NCBI GenBank assembly: GCA_964500015.1
Contig: CAZCMN010000041.1
Location: forward strand, 1 to 6,140
Reading direction: 5' to 3'
Source of the DNA: JAPLYB01 sp964500015
GTDB taxonomy: Archaea > Nanobdellota > Nanobdellia > Pacearchaeales > UBA284
DNA length: 6,140 nt
The translations under genes and the position numbers were made by a program. Shown here piece after piece: positions 5,748-6,140 of this stretch (positions are counted from its first letter, which is position 1; every line of letters begins with the position of its first letter). The notes under the pieces were generated by a model that had not been told where the DNA came from, ran no database searches, and worked only from the letters and a program-made list of their open reading frames with translations.

Positions 5748-5758
5748 AAGTTTAAAAG
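5748..5758 (-). promoter_or_regulatory. TATA box of the helicase gene
   Basis: CTTTTAAACTT on the minus strand starts 42 bases before the ATG. With the usual archaeal spacing, the transcript would start near 5729 and carry a leader of about 13 bases that includes the GGTGAT site. The helicase gene therefore probably has its own promoter, although it lies only 60 bases after the 109-residue gene. Confidence 0.55.
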
Positions 5759-5776
5759 GATTTCTATGATAAAGAA

Positions 5777-6106
5777 TCAGAGTCTTGGGTTGTAGGGAAA
5801 ATCCTCATTATGCATCGCACGAACATCATCTCTATCTGAAGAAGTTCTACCCGCATCTTCAAGCAGTTGTCTTGCGTCATATTCCCAAGTGATACTCCTA
5901 TTGACTCTTGGACCAAATGAATTGGGGAGACTATGGCCCTCTTCTTGTTCAACTACGACTCCTACTTTAGAAATTCCCCCAAACATATTTTCATCTAGTG
6001 TAATTCCTTTTCTAACCATATAATAACTAAATCTGCCTGCCATCTTGTTCATGGAACTTTGAGTTTTAAAAACCCTTTGTTTTAGCAGTGTGCAATCCAT
6101 AGACAT
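5777..6106 (-). CDS. Unknown 109-residue protein beginning in the inverted repeat
   Basis: I do not recognise this protein. It is soluble-looking with no membrane segment. It has a basic N-terminal part (LLKQRVFKTQSSMNKMAGR, 7-25), a middle with FSYYMVRKGITLDENMFGG (26-44) and hydrophobic VGVVV (48-52), and a charged, polar end rich in Asp and Arg (about 77-109). The DNA is clearly richer in G and C than its neighbours: about 42% over bases 5821-6000, against about 17-22% in two 60-base helicase stretches I counted. That suggests a different origin or a different constraint. A 9-base ribosome site (AGGGGGTGA) precedes the ATG by only three bases; the ATG two codons later (M3) has a more usual nine-base spacing and may be the real start. 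The first codons are duplicated at 38-58 near the window's left end. The promoter lies outside the window or is not recognisable. Confidence 0.65.
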   Translation of the reverse strand: MSMDCTLLKQRVFKTQSSMNKMAGRFSYYMVRKGITLDENMFGGISKVGVVVEQEEGHSLPNSFGPRVNRSITWEYDARQLLEDAGRTSSDRDDVRAMHNEDFPYNPRL

Positions 6107-6124
6107 ATGTCACCCCCTAAAATA
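6087..6124 (-). repeat. Right arm of inverted repeat (gene-leader repeat)
   Basis: This arm is the reverse-complement partner of 20-57, identical over 23 bases (6102-6124) and matching at 35 of 38 overall. On the minus strand it carries AGGGGGTGA, a three-base gap and ATG, then codons for SMDCT of the 109-residue protein. Both arms contain the perfect 10-bp palindrome GACATATGTC, which overlaps the start codon (here 6102-6111, left arm 33-42). Confidence 0.9.
6110..6118 (-). promoter_or_regulatory. Strong ribosome binding site of the 109-residue protein gene
   Basis: AGGGGGTGA on the minus strand could pair over nine bases with the archaeal 16S 3' end, with one G-U pair. It is much stronger than the helicase site. 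The gap to the first ATG is only three bases and to the second ATG nine. The same sequence and spacing occur at 26-34. Confidence 0.65.
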
Positions 6125-6140
6125 ATCTAGAAAAATCAAA

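Noticed and set aside
5764..5952. 62-residue minus-strand frame overlapping the 109-residue gene
   Set aside because: It lies in another frame inside the longer gene, has no ribosome site, and the longer frame has the strong start signal.
20..6124. Insertion-sequence terminal inverted repeats
   Set aside because: No transposase is encoded between the arms, the arms contain gene start signals, and no flanking target duplication can be seen in the few outside bases (1-19 and 6125-6140).

Overview
This AT-rich window most likely comes from an archaeon, plausibly a small-genome DPANN-type lineage (Woesearchaeota/Pacearchaeota-like), or from an extrachromosomal element of such a host. The clues are TATA-like boxes with purine-rich upstream stretches placed 29-30 bases before the start codons of likely leaderless genes, AGGGGGTGA/GGTGAT ribosome sites before two others, an N-terminal P-loop domain resembling the archaeal UPF0200 group, and an XPD-like helicase with clustered cysteines. 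The lineage is inference; no rRNA or tRNA is present.

Layout, left to right. (1) At 20-57 lies one arm of a 38-bp inverted repeat carrying a strong ribosome site, an ATG and seven codons; it continues only as an 18-codon reading frame. (2) On the minus strand (56-1030) is an intact ATP-dependent DNA-ligase-fold protein whose catalytic lysine and several other catalytic residues are replaced, so it looks like a pseudo-ligase. (3) Divergent from it (1267-1539) is a small zinc-ribbon protein with a C-terminal membrane anchor. (4) At 1726-2754 is a fusion of a P-loop nucleotide kinase-like domain with a dCMP deaminase. (5) At 2891-3724 is a 277-residue protein I do not recognise, with a 12-bp perfect palindrome just before its promoter. 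(6) Convergent to it (3773-5716, minus) is an XPD/DinG-type superfamily 2 helicase with probable Fe-S cysteines and a DECD Walker B box. (7) At 5777-6106 (minus) is a 109-residue unknown protein of clearly higher GC than its neighbours; its ribosome site and first codons form the second arm of the inverted repeat (6087-6124).

Three genes concern DNA or nucleotides: ligase-fold, dCMP deaminase/kinase and XPD-like helicase. They do not form one operon, because each has its own promoter-like sequence, but they lie together between inward-facing copies of one 5' gene-leader sequence. The most interesting reading is that the arms are recombination sites, or relics of them, that could swap what lies downstream of each leader. 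A duplicated gene 5' end, or a contig ending at a repeat, are plainer alternatives. No recombinase, CRISPR array, tRNA or known insertion sequence is visible, and no gene-free stretch exceeds 300 bases.
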